From Oscillospiraceae bacterium (GTDB lineage: Bacteria > Bacillota > Clostridia > Oscillospirales > Acutalibacteraceae): a stretch of DNA of 64,000 bases. Under the pieces are notes generated by a model. That model saw only the letters and a program-made list of their open reading frames with translations, did no database searches and was not told the origin of the DNA. Below, one piece after another: positions 16,740 to 24,340 of this stretch. The stretch covers positions 1 through 64,000 of the forward strand of contig JAISXG010000005.1 in NCBI GenBank assembly GCA_031270605.1. The letters are read 5' to 3'. Each line of letters starts with the position of its first letter. Position 1 is the first letter of the stretch. Made by a program: the position numbers and the translations under genes.

Positions 16740-19382
16740 TTACCTGCTGAGAATGGCAAGCTCCGCGCCGGAAACATAATGCTCCAGAATCGCGAGCGCG
16801 TCAAAGGTGTTGATGCGCGCGTCGGAGGTGACGTTGTAGGTCAGAATCTGCAAATCGGTGCTGACGGAGGTTTTGCGCAGCCATGCCGAAATCATGTCCA
16901 GCGCGTCCTGCGCGTTGATGACGCTGTTGCCGTCTGTGTCGCCGAACGCGACGACCGACGCCGCCGCACCCTGCAAATGATAGTTTTCCGCCTTTTGCAG
17001 CTCCTCTGCCGCTTCGGTCGGCACGGTGAACAGCACATAGGTGTTCGCGCCCTGCTTCGCCGTCATTTCGGGGGAGAAAATCAGCTCCGCGCCTTTGTAG
17101 TCAAGGCCGCTGCCCGCGGGAATGCCGCTGAACGTCACGGCCACCGCGCGCTTGTCCGCCGGGATGAGGTCAACGCCGTCGCCTGTGAACAGCTCGCGCA
17201 CCGAAACGCCCACGGTTGAGAAAGCAACGCTGAGTGCCGCTTGCGCGACGTCAAACACAAACGCCGCCGCATCTGATTTTTCTTTGAGCGTCAGGCCGCC
17301 CACACTGACGGTTGCGGCCGATGCTTCGTCCATATCAGACTTCAGCTTCAAGGTCACAGTCAGAAGCTCGGCGGGGAAGGAAGTGCCCGAAATGCCGATA
17401 TTCTCAAGGCTGCTGTTCGTGTAAACAAAGCGTAGCTTTTTGTCCGCCGCGTTGTAGTTCCAAGACAGCGCACCCCCGTTGAGGCGGTCAGAGGCCGCGA
17501 CGTTCTCGACGCTGAACGCGTCGGGGATGTTGAGCAGCCCGTCCATGAGCTTAAAATTGCCCTCGGGGAAGGCCTTTGTTTTCACAAGCACATTGAAGGC
17601 GGTGCCCGCCTTGCCAGTGATCTGCCCGGGCCCTTCCAAAATAATGGAAGCTGCCTGCTCCGGCGGCTCTTCTGTGGACGTGAATGCGTCTGTCATGTTA
17701 TAAAGACTGTTTTTGCCTTTTACAAAGCGGTCATAGGCCACAAGGGCATAGGCCGACTGGTCTGTCGCCATGCCGTTGACGCCTGAGCCCGCGCCCGAAC
17801 CGAGAATGTGGGCAAAGCCGCCGCCCTCAACATAGAAGCGCAGCAGAGCCGTCACGGGATTGTTGCCCTCTTTCACAAAGCGGCTGTCCGTCGCAGGATC
17901 GACGCCCAGCGCCGTTAAGGCCACAATAACCTGCGCGATGCTTTCGGCGTTCACCGAGCCCCATGAGGCATAGCCGCCGTCCGTTCTCTGTATGGCGGAC
18001 AAAGCCGTGACCGCGCGCGTGATTACTCCCGCAACGGCGGGCTGTGAGCGGTAGGGCGCCAGCGCCTGCAAAACCATGGCGGTCATATCCGGATCGGGCG
18101 TGGTGCCGGAAAGGGCAAAACCGCCCGCGTCATCCGTGCCTTTTTTGATTTCCCTGTCCAGAATATAATCAATCAGCCTCTGGCGGGTCACCTGGTCGGC
18201 GGCCGTGGCGGTCGAATAACCAGTCATCGCCGCCGTTGCAAGAACATCCGGAATGTCGTAGCCGTTTGTGTCCAGGGCAATCAGGGCGAACACCGGGCCG
18301 TTGATGCCCTGCTTTTGCACCTGGGGCATGCTTGAAAGCCACGCGGTCAGGTCATAGCCGCCCACATCGGTGGAATCCCTGCCAAGCGAGCTTAACGCCA
18401 TAATCAGGCGTGAGTATTCGGTTTTCTTTGAGCTTGAGCTAGGTAGAATGCCGTTGTTTTCTGTGACAACATCTTCGATTCTGCCGTAATAGTCTTCAAA
18501 ATAGCCTTCCGGTACGGCATGCCCGGCGCGCGCAAGAGAGAGCACAGTCCACTCGCCGCCGCCCGTTCCGAACGCCGGGGCTGGGACGGTGCCGAGCATA
18601 TAGTCAAGCGTGGTGCTGAGATGTATGCTGATATCCACACTGCTTGCGGGCGGCTGCGCCTGCAACGCCGTGTTGAGCGCAGTCAGCACGCTGTCAACCG
18701 CCGATTGCTCCGCGCGCAGGTTCCCGAGCACGGTATACGCCGCGTCATAAGCGCTTTGCACACCGCTCTTTGCCAGAAGTTCCGCCTTGTTTGGCGCGGA
18801 ATTGATTTGCGCAACTTTTGCCGTCAATGCGTCCTTGTCGGCCCGTTCATACATCGGATCGGACATAAAGCTTGAGCCGAGGTCCGCGCCGTAGCCGTAG
18901 ACGGTGAACTGCCAGCGGCAGACGTCGCCGTTCTGCGCGTACACCGCGCCGGCGGAGCGGTCGATATAAGTATTGTTGACCGTGATCATCCAACCGGACA
19001 TGCCGTAATAATCAAACTGCCCGAGCGTCTCCCCCTCCGCTTTGCCGGTTTGGTCAAGCGGGCCGGTTTCGTCGAGAATAAACTGCGGGATGTTCACGGT
19101 AATCGCGCGCGGCAGAATAACTGTCTCCATGTAAAACGTGCCGTCGTCGACTGAGCCGCTGTTTTCGTATTTACCGTCCAGAAGACGGTCGGTGATCTGC
19201 GCGAAGCTTTCACCCTCATAGAAGGGAACCTGCACCGGCTCATACAAAAAACCGTTACCCAACGTGTTGATGTCGACCGAAACCGTGACATAGCCCGCAG
19301 GAGCGTCCTGCGCAAAGGCGGGACCCGCAAAGCTCAGAACCAGACTCAAAACGAGAAGAACACTCAAAAATTTTTTCTTCAT
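16740..19382 (-). CDS. Secreted intrinsic-factor/transcobalamin-like protein with cohesin-like and dockerin modules
   Basis: 880 residues. Signal peptide 1-25; DUF4430 domain about 35-170 (PFYEGESFAQITDRLLDG, MSGWMITVNNTYID, NGDVCRWQFT); a helical FIVAR-like stretch 180-245; an alpha/alpha-barrel of prenyltransferase/squalene-cyclase-like repeats 255-565 (DDAGGFALSGTTPDPDMTAM, TDGGYASWGSVNAESIAQV); a cohesin-like beta domain about 580-720; a further beta region; and a dockerin at 812-878 with DTDGNSVINAQDAL and a second, degenerate loop (TSDARINTFDAL). Mammalian B12 carriers combine the same barrel and beta domain in the opposite order. AAAGGAG lies 8 bases before ATG 19382. It is first gene after a cobalamin riboswitch, so corrinoid binding is the leading hypothesis. 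Confidence 0.85.
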   Translation of the reverse strand: MKKKFLSVLLVLSLVLSFAGPAFAQDAPAGYVTVSVDINTLGNGFLYEPVQVPFYEGESFAQITDRLLDGKYENSGSVDDGTFYMETVILPRAITVNIPQFILDETGPLDQTGKAEGETLGQFDYYGMSGWMITVNNTYIDRSAGAVYAQNGDVCRWQFTVYGYGADLGSSFMSDPMYERADKDALTAKVAQINSAPNKAELLAKSGVQSAYDAAYTVLGNLRAEQSAVDSVLTALNTALQAQPPASSVDISIHLSTTLDYMLGTVPAPAFGTGGGEWTVLSLARAGHAVPEGYFEDYYGRIEDVVTENNGILPSSSSKKTEYSRLIMALSSLGRDSTDVGGYDLTAWLSSMPQVQKQGINGPVFALIALDTNGYDIPDVLATAAMTGYSTATAADQVTRQRLIDYILDREIKKGTDDAGGFALSGTTPDPDMTAMVLQALAPYRSQPAVAGVITRAVTALSAIQRTDGGYASWGSVNAESIAQVIVALTALGVDPATDSRFVKEGNNPVTALLRFYVEGGGFAHILGSGAGSGVNGMATDQSAYALVAYDRFVKGKNSLYNMTDAFTSTEEPPEQAASIILEGPGQITGKAGTAFNVLVKTKAFPEGNFKLMDGLLNIPDAFSVENVAASDRLNGGALSWNYNAADKKLRFVYTNSSLENIGISGTSFPAELLTVTLKLKSDMDEASAATVSVGGLTLKEKSDAAAFVFDVAQAALSVAFSTVGVSVRELFTGDGVDLIPADKRAVAVTFSGIPAGSGLDYKGAELIFSPEMTAKQGANTYVLFTVPTEAAEELQKAENYHLQGAAASVVAFGDTDGNSVINAQDALDMISAWLRKTSVSTDLQILTYNVTSDARINTFDALAILEHYVSGAELAILSR

Positions 19383-19466
19383 AAACACAACTCCTTTTAA
19401 TTTTTTCTGTGGGATTGTCCGTCCTTTTCTTTTTTTTCATCACTCCTTTCTATCGTTTTGTGAACA

Positions 19467-19502
19467 AAAAAAGGCTTTACTGAATCCACATCAGTAAAGC
19501 TG
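19467..19502 (-). terminator. Leader terminator between riboswitch and first gene
   Basis: On the minus strand GCTTTACTGA, a 7-nt loop, TCAGTAAAGC and a run of seven T. It lies between the aptamer (ends 19583) and the first ATG (19382), so it can only act as an attenuator: ligand-bound riboswitch would favour termination. Confidence 0.85.
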
Positions 19503-19582
19503 CACATGCTTTCATAAGGCCCCTTTGGAGACCTTTTTTTGAAAACATCTGCTCTCCTCACCGAAAGCGTGTTCACCGTAAT

Positions 19583-19775
19583 ATGGTAGGTCTCCTGACT
19601 TAAAGCTTCAAACCTAATCCATTCGCCTTCCCAGTCCGCACGGCGAGCCGTGGTTTCCAGTGACCTGCGCAGAGCCGTTTTCGCCCTGCGCTGAATGTTT
19701 CGTAGCTTTTACAGTAGGTGTGAGCTGCCCCGGATTCTCACCGGGTTCCCTGTTAGGCACCCGAAGGTGCGCCAT
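19583..19775 (-). promoter_or_regulatory. Cobalamin (B12) riboswitch
   Basis: Read on the minus strand, the segment shows the conserved cobalamin-aptamer boxes in order: a hairpin with GGTGCC, AACAGGGAA, GGTGAGAATCCGGGGCAG, a central domain with CTGCGCAGGTCACTGG and GGGAAGGCG, and the closing B12 box AAGTCAGGAGACCTACC. Adenosylcobalamin-type aptamers with this layout repress B12 uptake and synthesis genes. Here it heads the five-gene DUF4430/cohesin/ECF operon. Confidence 0.95.
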
Positions 19776-19785
19776 ATACACTTTC

Positions 19786-19815
19786 ATTATAAGGCAACGG
19801 CACGCGCAAAGTCAA
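19786..19815 (-). promoter_or_regulatory. Promoter of the riboswitch operon
   Basis: On the minus strand TTGACT (19815-19810), 18 bp, TATAAT (19791-19786). Transcription would begin near 19779, immediately before the aptamer. Confidence 0.8.
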
Positions 19816-20146
19816 TCGTTCTTTTTTGTAAGAAGCGAACACTCATATGAAATAAACAGAAAATTACAGTTTCATAATTCATGTTCGCCAAAGCCATGGT
19901 TTTGGCGGGCGTTCCATTGATTCTATACCTGCTTCAAGGGACGGTTGTCAAACGGTTATACCTGAACACAGCAAAAAATTTTTCAAAGCAATTTTTAGGC
20001 TGTTTTTCAAATTCATCGAGCATAGTTGCCGAATAAAACAGAAAGCGCAGGAAAGGCTCTCATTTTCTGAATGCCGAGCCTTCACGGGCATTTTTAATAA
20101 TTTTCGGTTATAGTGAAATACTAAAAAAGCTAAGGAGGTGAAAAAA
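19816..20146. other. Intergenic region without recognisable gene
   Basis: An AT-rich 330-bp stretch between the riboswitch promoter and the small membrane protein gene. It includes short A/T tracts and a direct TTTTCAAA-like motif, but no coding potential or clear hairpin was found. The AGGAGGTG site at 20133-20140 belongs to the next gene. Confidence 0.5.
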
Positions 20147-20413
20147 ATGGGCATTGTTGGTTGGATTATTATTGGTGCGGTCGCCGGCTGGCTTGCAAGT
20201 ATTGTGACCCACAACAACAGAAAAATGGGCGCCGGAATGAATATTCTTGTCGGCGTTGTCGGCGGCTTTCTCGGCGGACTTGTGATGAACCTGGTCGGTG
20301 GCTATGGCATAACGGGCTTTAATGCTTGGAGTCTGCTTGTGGCGACCGGCGGCGCAATTCTTTTGCTGCTGATCGTGAACGCCGTGAGAAAAGACCCGGT
20401 TGAAACAACGTGA
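20147..20413 (+). CDS. GlsB/YeaQ/YmgE-family small membrane protein
   Basis: 88 residues, three hydrophobic helices with Gly zippers (GWIIIGAVAGWLAS, NILVGVVGGFLGGL, GGAILLLLIVNAV). This is the pattern of transglycosylase-associated/GlsB stress membrane proteins, widespread and linked to general stress in Gram-positives. ATG 20147 follows AGGAGG by 8 bases; the GTG at 20138 overlaps the ribosome-binding site and is unlikely. It appears monocistronic. Biochemical function is not established. Confidence 0.9.
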   Translation: MGIVGWIIIGAVAGWLASIVTHNNRKMGAGMNILVGVVGGFLGGLVMNLVGGYGITGFNAWSLLVATGGAILLLLIVNAVRKDPVETT

Positions 20414-20562
20414 TTTGAATGCGATCAATATGCGTTATTTTTGTCTTTATCAATTGCCTTCTTTATTCTGCATCTTTTTACAAAATATTACAACCTTCAT
20501 TAGCAATATAAAATGTATTGCTATACCAAGAATATAGATAGGCATATGATTTGTTCATTGAA

Positions 20563-20757
20563 GAAAAGCTGGTAACAGCGAAAGATGTGTAGGAAATGCT
20601 AAAGGATCTCTTCCCGGAAATACTGCAGGAGATGCTGGAAGCGGAACTGGACACAGAGTGGGTATCCCAAGAACGGGACGCCGCCCGAGGGCAGCGAAAC
20701 CCGCAGCAACGGCGACACCCAAAAGCAGTACGGGAAGCGAAGGAACCTCTGATTTAA
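20563..20757 (+). pseudogene. IS256-family transposase N-terminal remnant
   Basis: Sixty-five codons in frame read EKLVTAKDV, a stop codon, EMLKDLFPEILQEMLEAEL, then degenerate sequence with ARGQRNPQQRRHP. IS256 (mutator-type) transposases start with a T-A-K-D-I-x-E-x-L-K-x-L-F...L-Q-E-M-L-E-A-E-L segment. The rest of the transposase (catalytic DDE domain) is absent and an internal TAG breaks the frame. No terminal inverted repeats were seen. Confidence 0.75.
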
Positions 20758-20797
20758 TCCGTTCTTCTCTCGAGGCGAGAAATCTGGTAAAATAGAA

Positions 20798-21123
20798 CCA
20801 TCTGGAGGAGAACGGTCTGAACAAGCTGTTCTTTGACGCCATCAACCGCGTTATGGTGGCTACCGGGCACATAATGAAAGGTGGCACGATCGTAGACGCC
20901 GCGATCATGAACGCGCCCTGCTCCACAAAAAATGAGGAGAAAGCATGTGACCCAGAGATGCATCAGACGAAAAAGGGTAATAAATGGCGTTTTAGAATGA
21001 AGTGCCATATCGGCATGGACGCCGGCGACAGGTCGGTTCACAGGTTGAAGTCATAATGTGACCGTGGCATCAAAGCTCATCCGTGAGGATGACGAGGTCG
21101 TTTACGGTGATTCCAGCGTTTGA
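20798..21123 (+). pseudogene. IS5-family transposase internal remnant
   Basis: One frame gives LNKLFFDAINRVMVATGH, MKGGTIVDAAIMNAPCSTKN, DPEMHQTKKGNKWRFRMKCH and IGMDAGDRSVHR. After a frameshift the continuation is NVTVASKLIREDDEVVYGDS. These are the core DDE-region motifs of IS5-type transposases (GGTIVDA with catalytic Asp; YGDSGY with catalytic Asp). Both ends and the C-terminal Glu region are missing. It follows the IS256 remnant directly, suggesting serial insertion and decay. Confidence 0.8.
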
Positions 21124-21183
21124 GCATTGCTCATGCCCTTTGTTCAGAGGTTTCTTATAGATTGAGCAACCGTCAGTGTGGAA

Positions 21184-21221
21184 AAAATCACGCCCCTGCG
21201 CAAAGGCAGAGGCGTGATTTT
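21184..21221 (-). terminator. Terminator downstream of the PII remnant
   Basis: Stem AAAATCACGCC / GGCGTGATTTT with a 16-nt loop; on the minus strand it is followed by TTTTTTCC. It fits the original 3' end of the truncated PII gene. Confidence 0.65.
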
Positions 21222-21324
21222 AAAAGTCGTCATGGCCCGGCGTGGATTCAAAAATGAAGCGCCTGCGCCCTTCTCAAGGGGAAGCGAGTTAAAACATGAT
21301 AAAAGATTTATTCCATGGAAACGC

Positions 21325-21459
21325 TTATTCGTCCTGCAAGGCGGCATAACCCTCTTCGTTGGTGCCGATGCGGTAAACATTTTCAATATCATAAACAAAG
21401 ATTTTACCGTCACCCATTTTGCCGCCATAATTGTTTTTGCAAATGTACGCTATCTTCTT
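21325..21459 (-). pseudogene. C-terminal remnant of a PII (GlnB/GlnK) nitrogen-regulatory protein
   Basis: About 44 codons read KKIAYICKNNYGGKMGDGKI, FVYDIENVYRIGTNEEGY and AALQDE, then stop. This is the diagnostic C-terminal block of PII proteins (G-x-x-G-D-G-K-I-F-V-x-D-I-x-x-x-x-R-I-R-T-x-E), although the Arg of R-I-R-T has become Gly. There is no upstream start, and the T-loop half is gone. A terminator-like hairpin adjoins the break point upstream. A full PII copy probably exists elsewhere. Confidence 0.8.
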
Positions 21460-21463
21460 AAAT

Positions 21464-21508
21464 AAAAAAAGCCGGATGGCTGCGGGATGCAGCTGTTCGG
21501 CTTTTTTA
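21464..21508. terminator. Terminator-like hairpin, both strands
   Basis: AAAAAAGCCG..GCTGC / GCAGC..CGGCTTTTTT around a short loop. It lies exactly at the broken 5' side of the PII remnant and looks like a relic from another gene brought alongside. Confidence 0.65.
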
Positions 21509-21799
21509 ACATTGTATCGTCAATTGGCATTCGTGGCCGTGAAACGCAACGGCTTTTTCCCAAAGGTTATCTGACCATCCCTTGCAAAAATAAAAAAGAC
21601 AAAAACATAGCAGTAACTGCATTTTGCCTTCTTGATAAGCTGCATAAACATATAAAAGCATGTTGCCTGCGCACTTGATGTACACAATAATGTAATATGA
21701 CAATTTTTGAAAGTTAAGATGTTTTGCCAGATGTGTGTTCTTTTGAAAAAGAAGGTAATTGCTGATTTTTAAACTATTTGCTGTTATTATACCTTGATG

Positions 21800-21861
21800 T
21801 TCATGAATATTAATATTTATTCACGAAATTGCTTGACAATCGTTAATAATCAGGATATGCT
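21800..21861 (+). promoter_or_regulatory. Promoter and upstream palindrome of the deoR-type gene
   Basis: TTGACA (21833-21838), 17 bp, TATGCT (21856-21861). Directly upstream, arms TTCATGAATA (21800) and TATTCACGAA (ends 21827) form an imperfect palindrome, a likely operator for the DeoR-family protein encoded next. Confidence 0.65.
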
Positions 21862-21924
21862 ATGAGCAAAGATGAATGAAGGTCGACATTCTTTGTCTTT
21901 CATTTTGAAATTTGAGGTGGAACC

Positions 21925-22707
21925 ATGTTTATTGAAGAACGGCATCAGGCGATTCTTGGCATCCTTTCAGAACAGGGGCGTATTTCTATCGGAGAAATTC
22001 AGGAGCAATTCGGCGTTTCAGTGGATTCCGCGCGGCGCGACCTGCGGCTGATGGAGGAACAGGGCCTGCTCAAGCGCACCCACGGCGGCGCGATTCCTCT
22101 GCTTCAGGTTGCCACGGGGAAGCCGCCAAAAACCACCCCGAAGGATATTGTTGAAATCAAAGAAAATTATTTGGCGGTGGCCCAAAGGGCGGTTTCGGAA
22201 ATTTGCATGAACGACGTTGTTTTTATCATTTCCGCGACGGTGGGTTATTTTATGCTGCAGAACCTGCCTGAGCACCTCAGAATCCGGATTGTAACCAATT
22301 CCATTGTTCTTGCGGAAGAATTAAGAACGAGGGACAATATTTCTGTGATTCTTCTCGGCGGCGAGATGGACCAAAAAGGCAACTGCTACGACGGTTTTGC
22401 GGTGAATATGATCAGGGAGCTTCGGTTTGATAAATGCTTTCTAACGGCGGCCTGCATCTCGGCCGAGTTCGGGCTTTCAATCCAGCACTCAAGCGCAAAG
22501 GCCTTTTGGAACGCCGTGATTGACAGCTCAAAAAAAGCCTATGGTTTATTTCCCACAGAAAAAATCGGCATTGACTCCATTGTTAGCATTTGCCCTGCAA
22601 GCAGGCTTGACACGTTAATCACAGACTGGGACGCACCCGAAGAGGAGCTAAAAAAATTTGACGAGCTTGGCATTGAAGTCGTGGTGGTTGAAAAAGAAGC
22701 GGATTGA
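21925..22707 (+). CDS. DeoR-family transcriptional regulator
   Basis: 260 residues. N-terminal DeoR winged HTH (EERHQAILGILSEQGRISI, FGVSVDSARRDLRLMEEQGL, KRTHGGAI) followed by the sugar-phosphate-isomerase-like effector domain (about 75-245), with VVFIISATVGYFML, IVTNSIVLAEEL, VILLGGEMD and FDKCFLTAACIS. DeoR proteins usually sense phosphosugars and repress carbohydrate operons. GAGGTGG ribosome-binding site before ATG. The next gene, a histidine phosphatase, starts 29 bp downstream and is probably cotranscribed. Confidence 0.93.
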   Translation: MFIEERHQAILGILSEQGRISIGEIQEQFGVSVDSARRDLRLMEEQGLLKRTHGGAIPLLQVATGKPPKTTPKDIVEIKENYLAVAQRAVSEICMNDVVFIISATVGYFMLQNLPEHLRIRIVTNSIVLAEELRTRDNISVILLGGEMDQKGNCYDGFAVNMIRELRFDKCFLTAACISAEFGLSIQHSSAKAFWNAVIDSSKKAYGLFPTEKIGIDSIVSICPASRLDTLITDWDAPEEELKKFDELGIEVVVVEKEAD

Positions 22708-22736
22708 TTTTTTATAAAACAAAGGAGGATTTTTGG

Positions 22737-23396
22737 ATGCATCTTTATATTTCAAGGCACGGGCAGTCTATGGGAAACATCGGGGAATATTCGGGGCCTG
22801 ACCCCGTCCTTACGCCGCGCGGTTTTGCGCAGGCGCGGGCTCTGGGCGAGCGGCTGGCCGCCATAAAGTTTGACGCGGTTTTTGCGAGCCCGACCATGCG
22901 GGCGCTTGCAACCGCAAATGAAGTTGCCGTGCGCCAGAGCGGCGGCCCCACACCCGTTTTCTGGCTGACGGAGCTTGCGGAGGTTGACCGCAAAGGGGGA
23001 AGCCAGCGGATGTCTCCGCCCGCGGAGCTTGTCAAAGCCTGCCCAAGCGCCCGCCCCTATCCCGAGCCGGGGCCTTTGGGGCTGACGGATACCGTGCCGC
23101 CGGATGAAGACGGCGGAATCGCCCGGGGCTACGCCGCGGCGAACTTTTTGCGCGAGCGGTATACGGGTGAGGATACAACGATCTTGGTGGTTGCCCTCGG
23201 CGTGTTCAACTCGCGTTTTATCTCGGCCGCGCTCGGGGGCGAATACCCCTTTTTCTGCCGCCACCTGAGCAGCAACGCCATGCTTTCGTGCGTGTCATAC
23301 CAGCCCGACCTTGACGGCGTGGTGCGCCCCCTGTTCCGTTTTCATAACGACATTTCGCACCTCGTTGCCGCCGGCGTGGGCGACGACAGGCCATGA
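22737..23396 (+). CDS. Histidine phosphatase superfamily protein
   Basis: 219 residues of the phosphoglycerate-mutase-like fold. The catalytic RHG motif lies at the N-terminus (LYISRHGQSMGN) and FASPTMRALATANEV gives the second conserved Arg. A conserved-late His is not obvious in the C-terminal region; ILVVALGVFNSRFISAALGG occupies the place of the usual GH..VI motif, with no His there. That makes catalytic competence uncertain. ATG 22737 follows AAAGGAGG by about 8 bases. The pairing with a DeoR regulator suggests a sugar-phosphate substrate. Confidence 0.85.
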   Translation: MHLYISRHGQSMGNIGEYSGPDPVLTPRGFAQARALGERLAAIKFDAVFASPTMRALATANEVAVRQSGGPTPVFWLTELAEVDRKGGSQRMSPPAELVKACPSARPYPEPGPLGLTDTVPPDEDGGIARGYAAANFLRERYTGEDTTILVVALGVFNSRFISAALGGEYPFFCRHLSSNAMLSCVSYQPDLDGVVRPLFRFHNDISHLVAAGVGDDRP

Positions 23397-23572
23397 TGAA
23401 CACGATTCTATAACTCATAAGAACAATATGGTTCTCGGTGGTTTGTGTGATTTGTTAGCCTCCTGCAATCCAAAAATTACACGGCAAGGCACAAAAGTTA
23501 CATTCGGTTCTTTCTTTTTCGGCGATACTGTAAAATACTAACATAAGAGATTTTGTTATTTTTTATCATAGC

Positions 23573-23664
23573 GAATTCACTTGGAACCCGTCCGAAATAC
23601 GCGCGCAAAAGCCTTGCAAATGTGGACTTCTGCGCGTGGAGGCCACTCGTTTTCAAATTAATTT
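23573..23664. repeat. Small inverted-repeat element, copy 2
   Basis: About 92 bp, ends GAATTCACTTGGAA and TTTTCAAATTAATTT. It shares the interior words GCAAAAG, TTGC, ATGTGG, GTGGAG and CTCGTTTTCAA with the element at 3084-3181. It fills most of the 305-bp gap before the membrane protein gene; the rest of that gap (23397-23572) shows no gene. Confidence 0.5.
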
Positions 23665-23701
23665 ACTATGTTATACATCGAAAAAGGGGAAGGTGAGACG
23701 C

Positions 23702-24163
23702 ATGGAGCATAACAAAAATGAAAGCGCTTCGCTTGATGTGATTATGACATTGCTGTTTCTTTATACGATTGGCGCGCTTGTAACAATTTACGGCCATGTG
23801 CTGCTGATGAGCGGCGAGCGGGGAGAACTGAACGGTAAAACACTTGCGATTTCTGTTGTGGGCGTTTGCGCGGTCATGGCCTTTTCGTTTATTACGGGAC
23901 TGTTAAAAAGAAAAACGGCGTTTTACGGCCTTGCGGCGGCTCTGGCGCTGAATGTTACCGTTCTCCCCCTTGCCATTTACACCGCGCCGGTTTACGCGCT
24001 CGCTTCTTTCATCGGCCAGAGAACCGGGCTGCATTATATCGCGGGTTATGTGCTTTATGCGGCGTTTCAGTTTGCGTTTTTCGGCTGCGGCTACATTCTT
24101 TCAAGGCTTCCCGTCTTTTCGCGCTTGCAGCTTCGCTTTGCGGCGAGAGGCGGCGTTGCCTGA
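23702..24163 (+). CDS. Four-helix membrane protein of unknown function
   Basis: 153 residues with four predicted transmembrane segments (about 16-38, 50-70, 77-97 and 110-135) separated by short loops, and a basic C-terminal tail. I do not recognise a family. ATG 23702 has GGGAAGGTGAG upstream; an open frame extends further upstream through the small repeat element but has no better start. Followed by a terminator, so monocistronic. Confidence 0.7.
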   Translation: MEHNKNESASLDVIMTLLFLYTIGALVTIYGHVLLMSGERGELNGKTLAISVVGVCAVMAFSFITGLLKRKTAFYGLAAALALNVTVLPLAIYTAPVYALASFIGQRTGLHYIAGYVLYAAFQFAFFGCGYILSRLPVFSRLQLRFAARGGVA

Positions 24164-24204
24164 CAAAATAATATATCATAAAACCGGTTTAAACAAGGCC
24201 TGAA

Positions 24205-24238
24205 AGAGGACTCCTATTTTTAGAGTCTTCTTTTTTTG
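24205..24238 (+). terminator. Terminator after four-helix membrane protein gene
   Basis: Stem AGAGGACTC / GAGTCTTCT (one G-U pair) followed by TTTTTTT. Confidence 0.75.
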
Positions 24239-24241
24239 CGA

Positions 24242-24307
24242 TTGCGTAAACGGTTTCGGTATGTTACAATTTAAATAAAGATTGTCTGATTTATCGATAA
24301 CAGACAA
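24242..24307 (+). promoter_or_regulatory. Promoter with downstream palindromic operator, esterase gene
   Basis: TTGCGT (24242-24247), 17 bp, TACAAT (24265-24270). A palindrome with arms TTGTCTG (24282) and CAGACAA (ends 24307) around an ATCGAT core lies from about +6 to +31, an arrangement suited to repression. No regulator gene is adjacent apart from distant ones. Confidence 0.6.
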
Positions 24308-24340
24308 AATGGCCTGAAAAACTGTTTTGGTGGTGGTTTT

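Noticed and set aside
20500-21180. Complete insertion sequence
   Set aside because: Frames are broken, catalytic segments missing and no terminal inverted repeats flank the fragments; called as remnants only.
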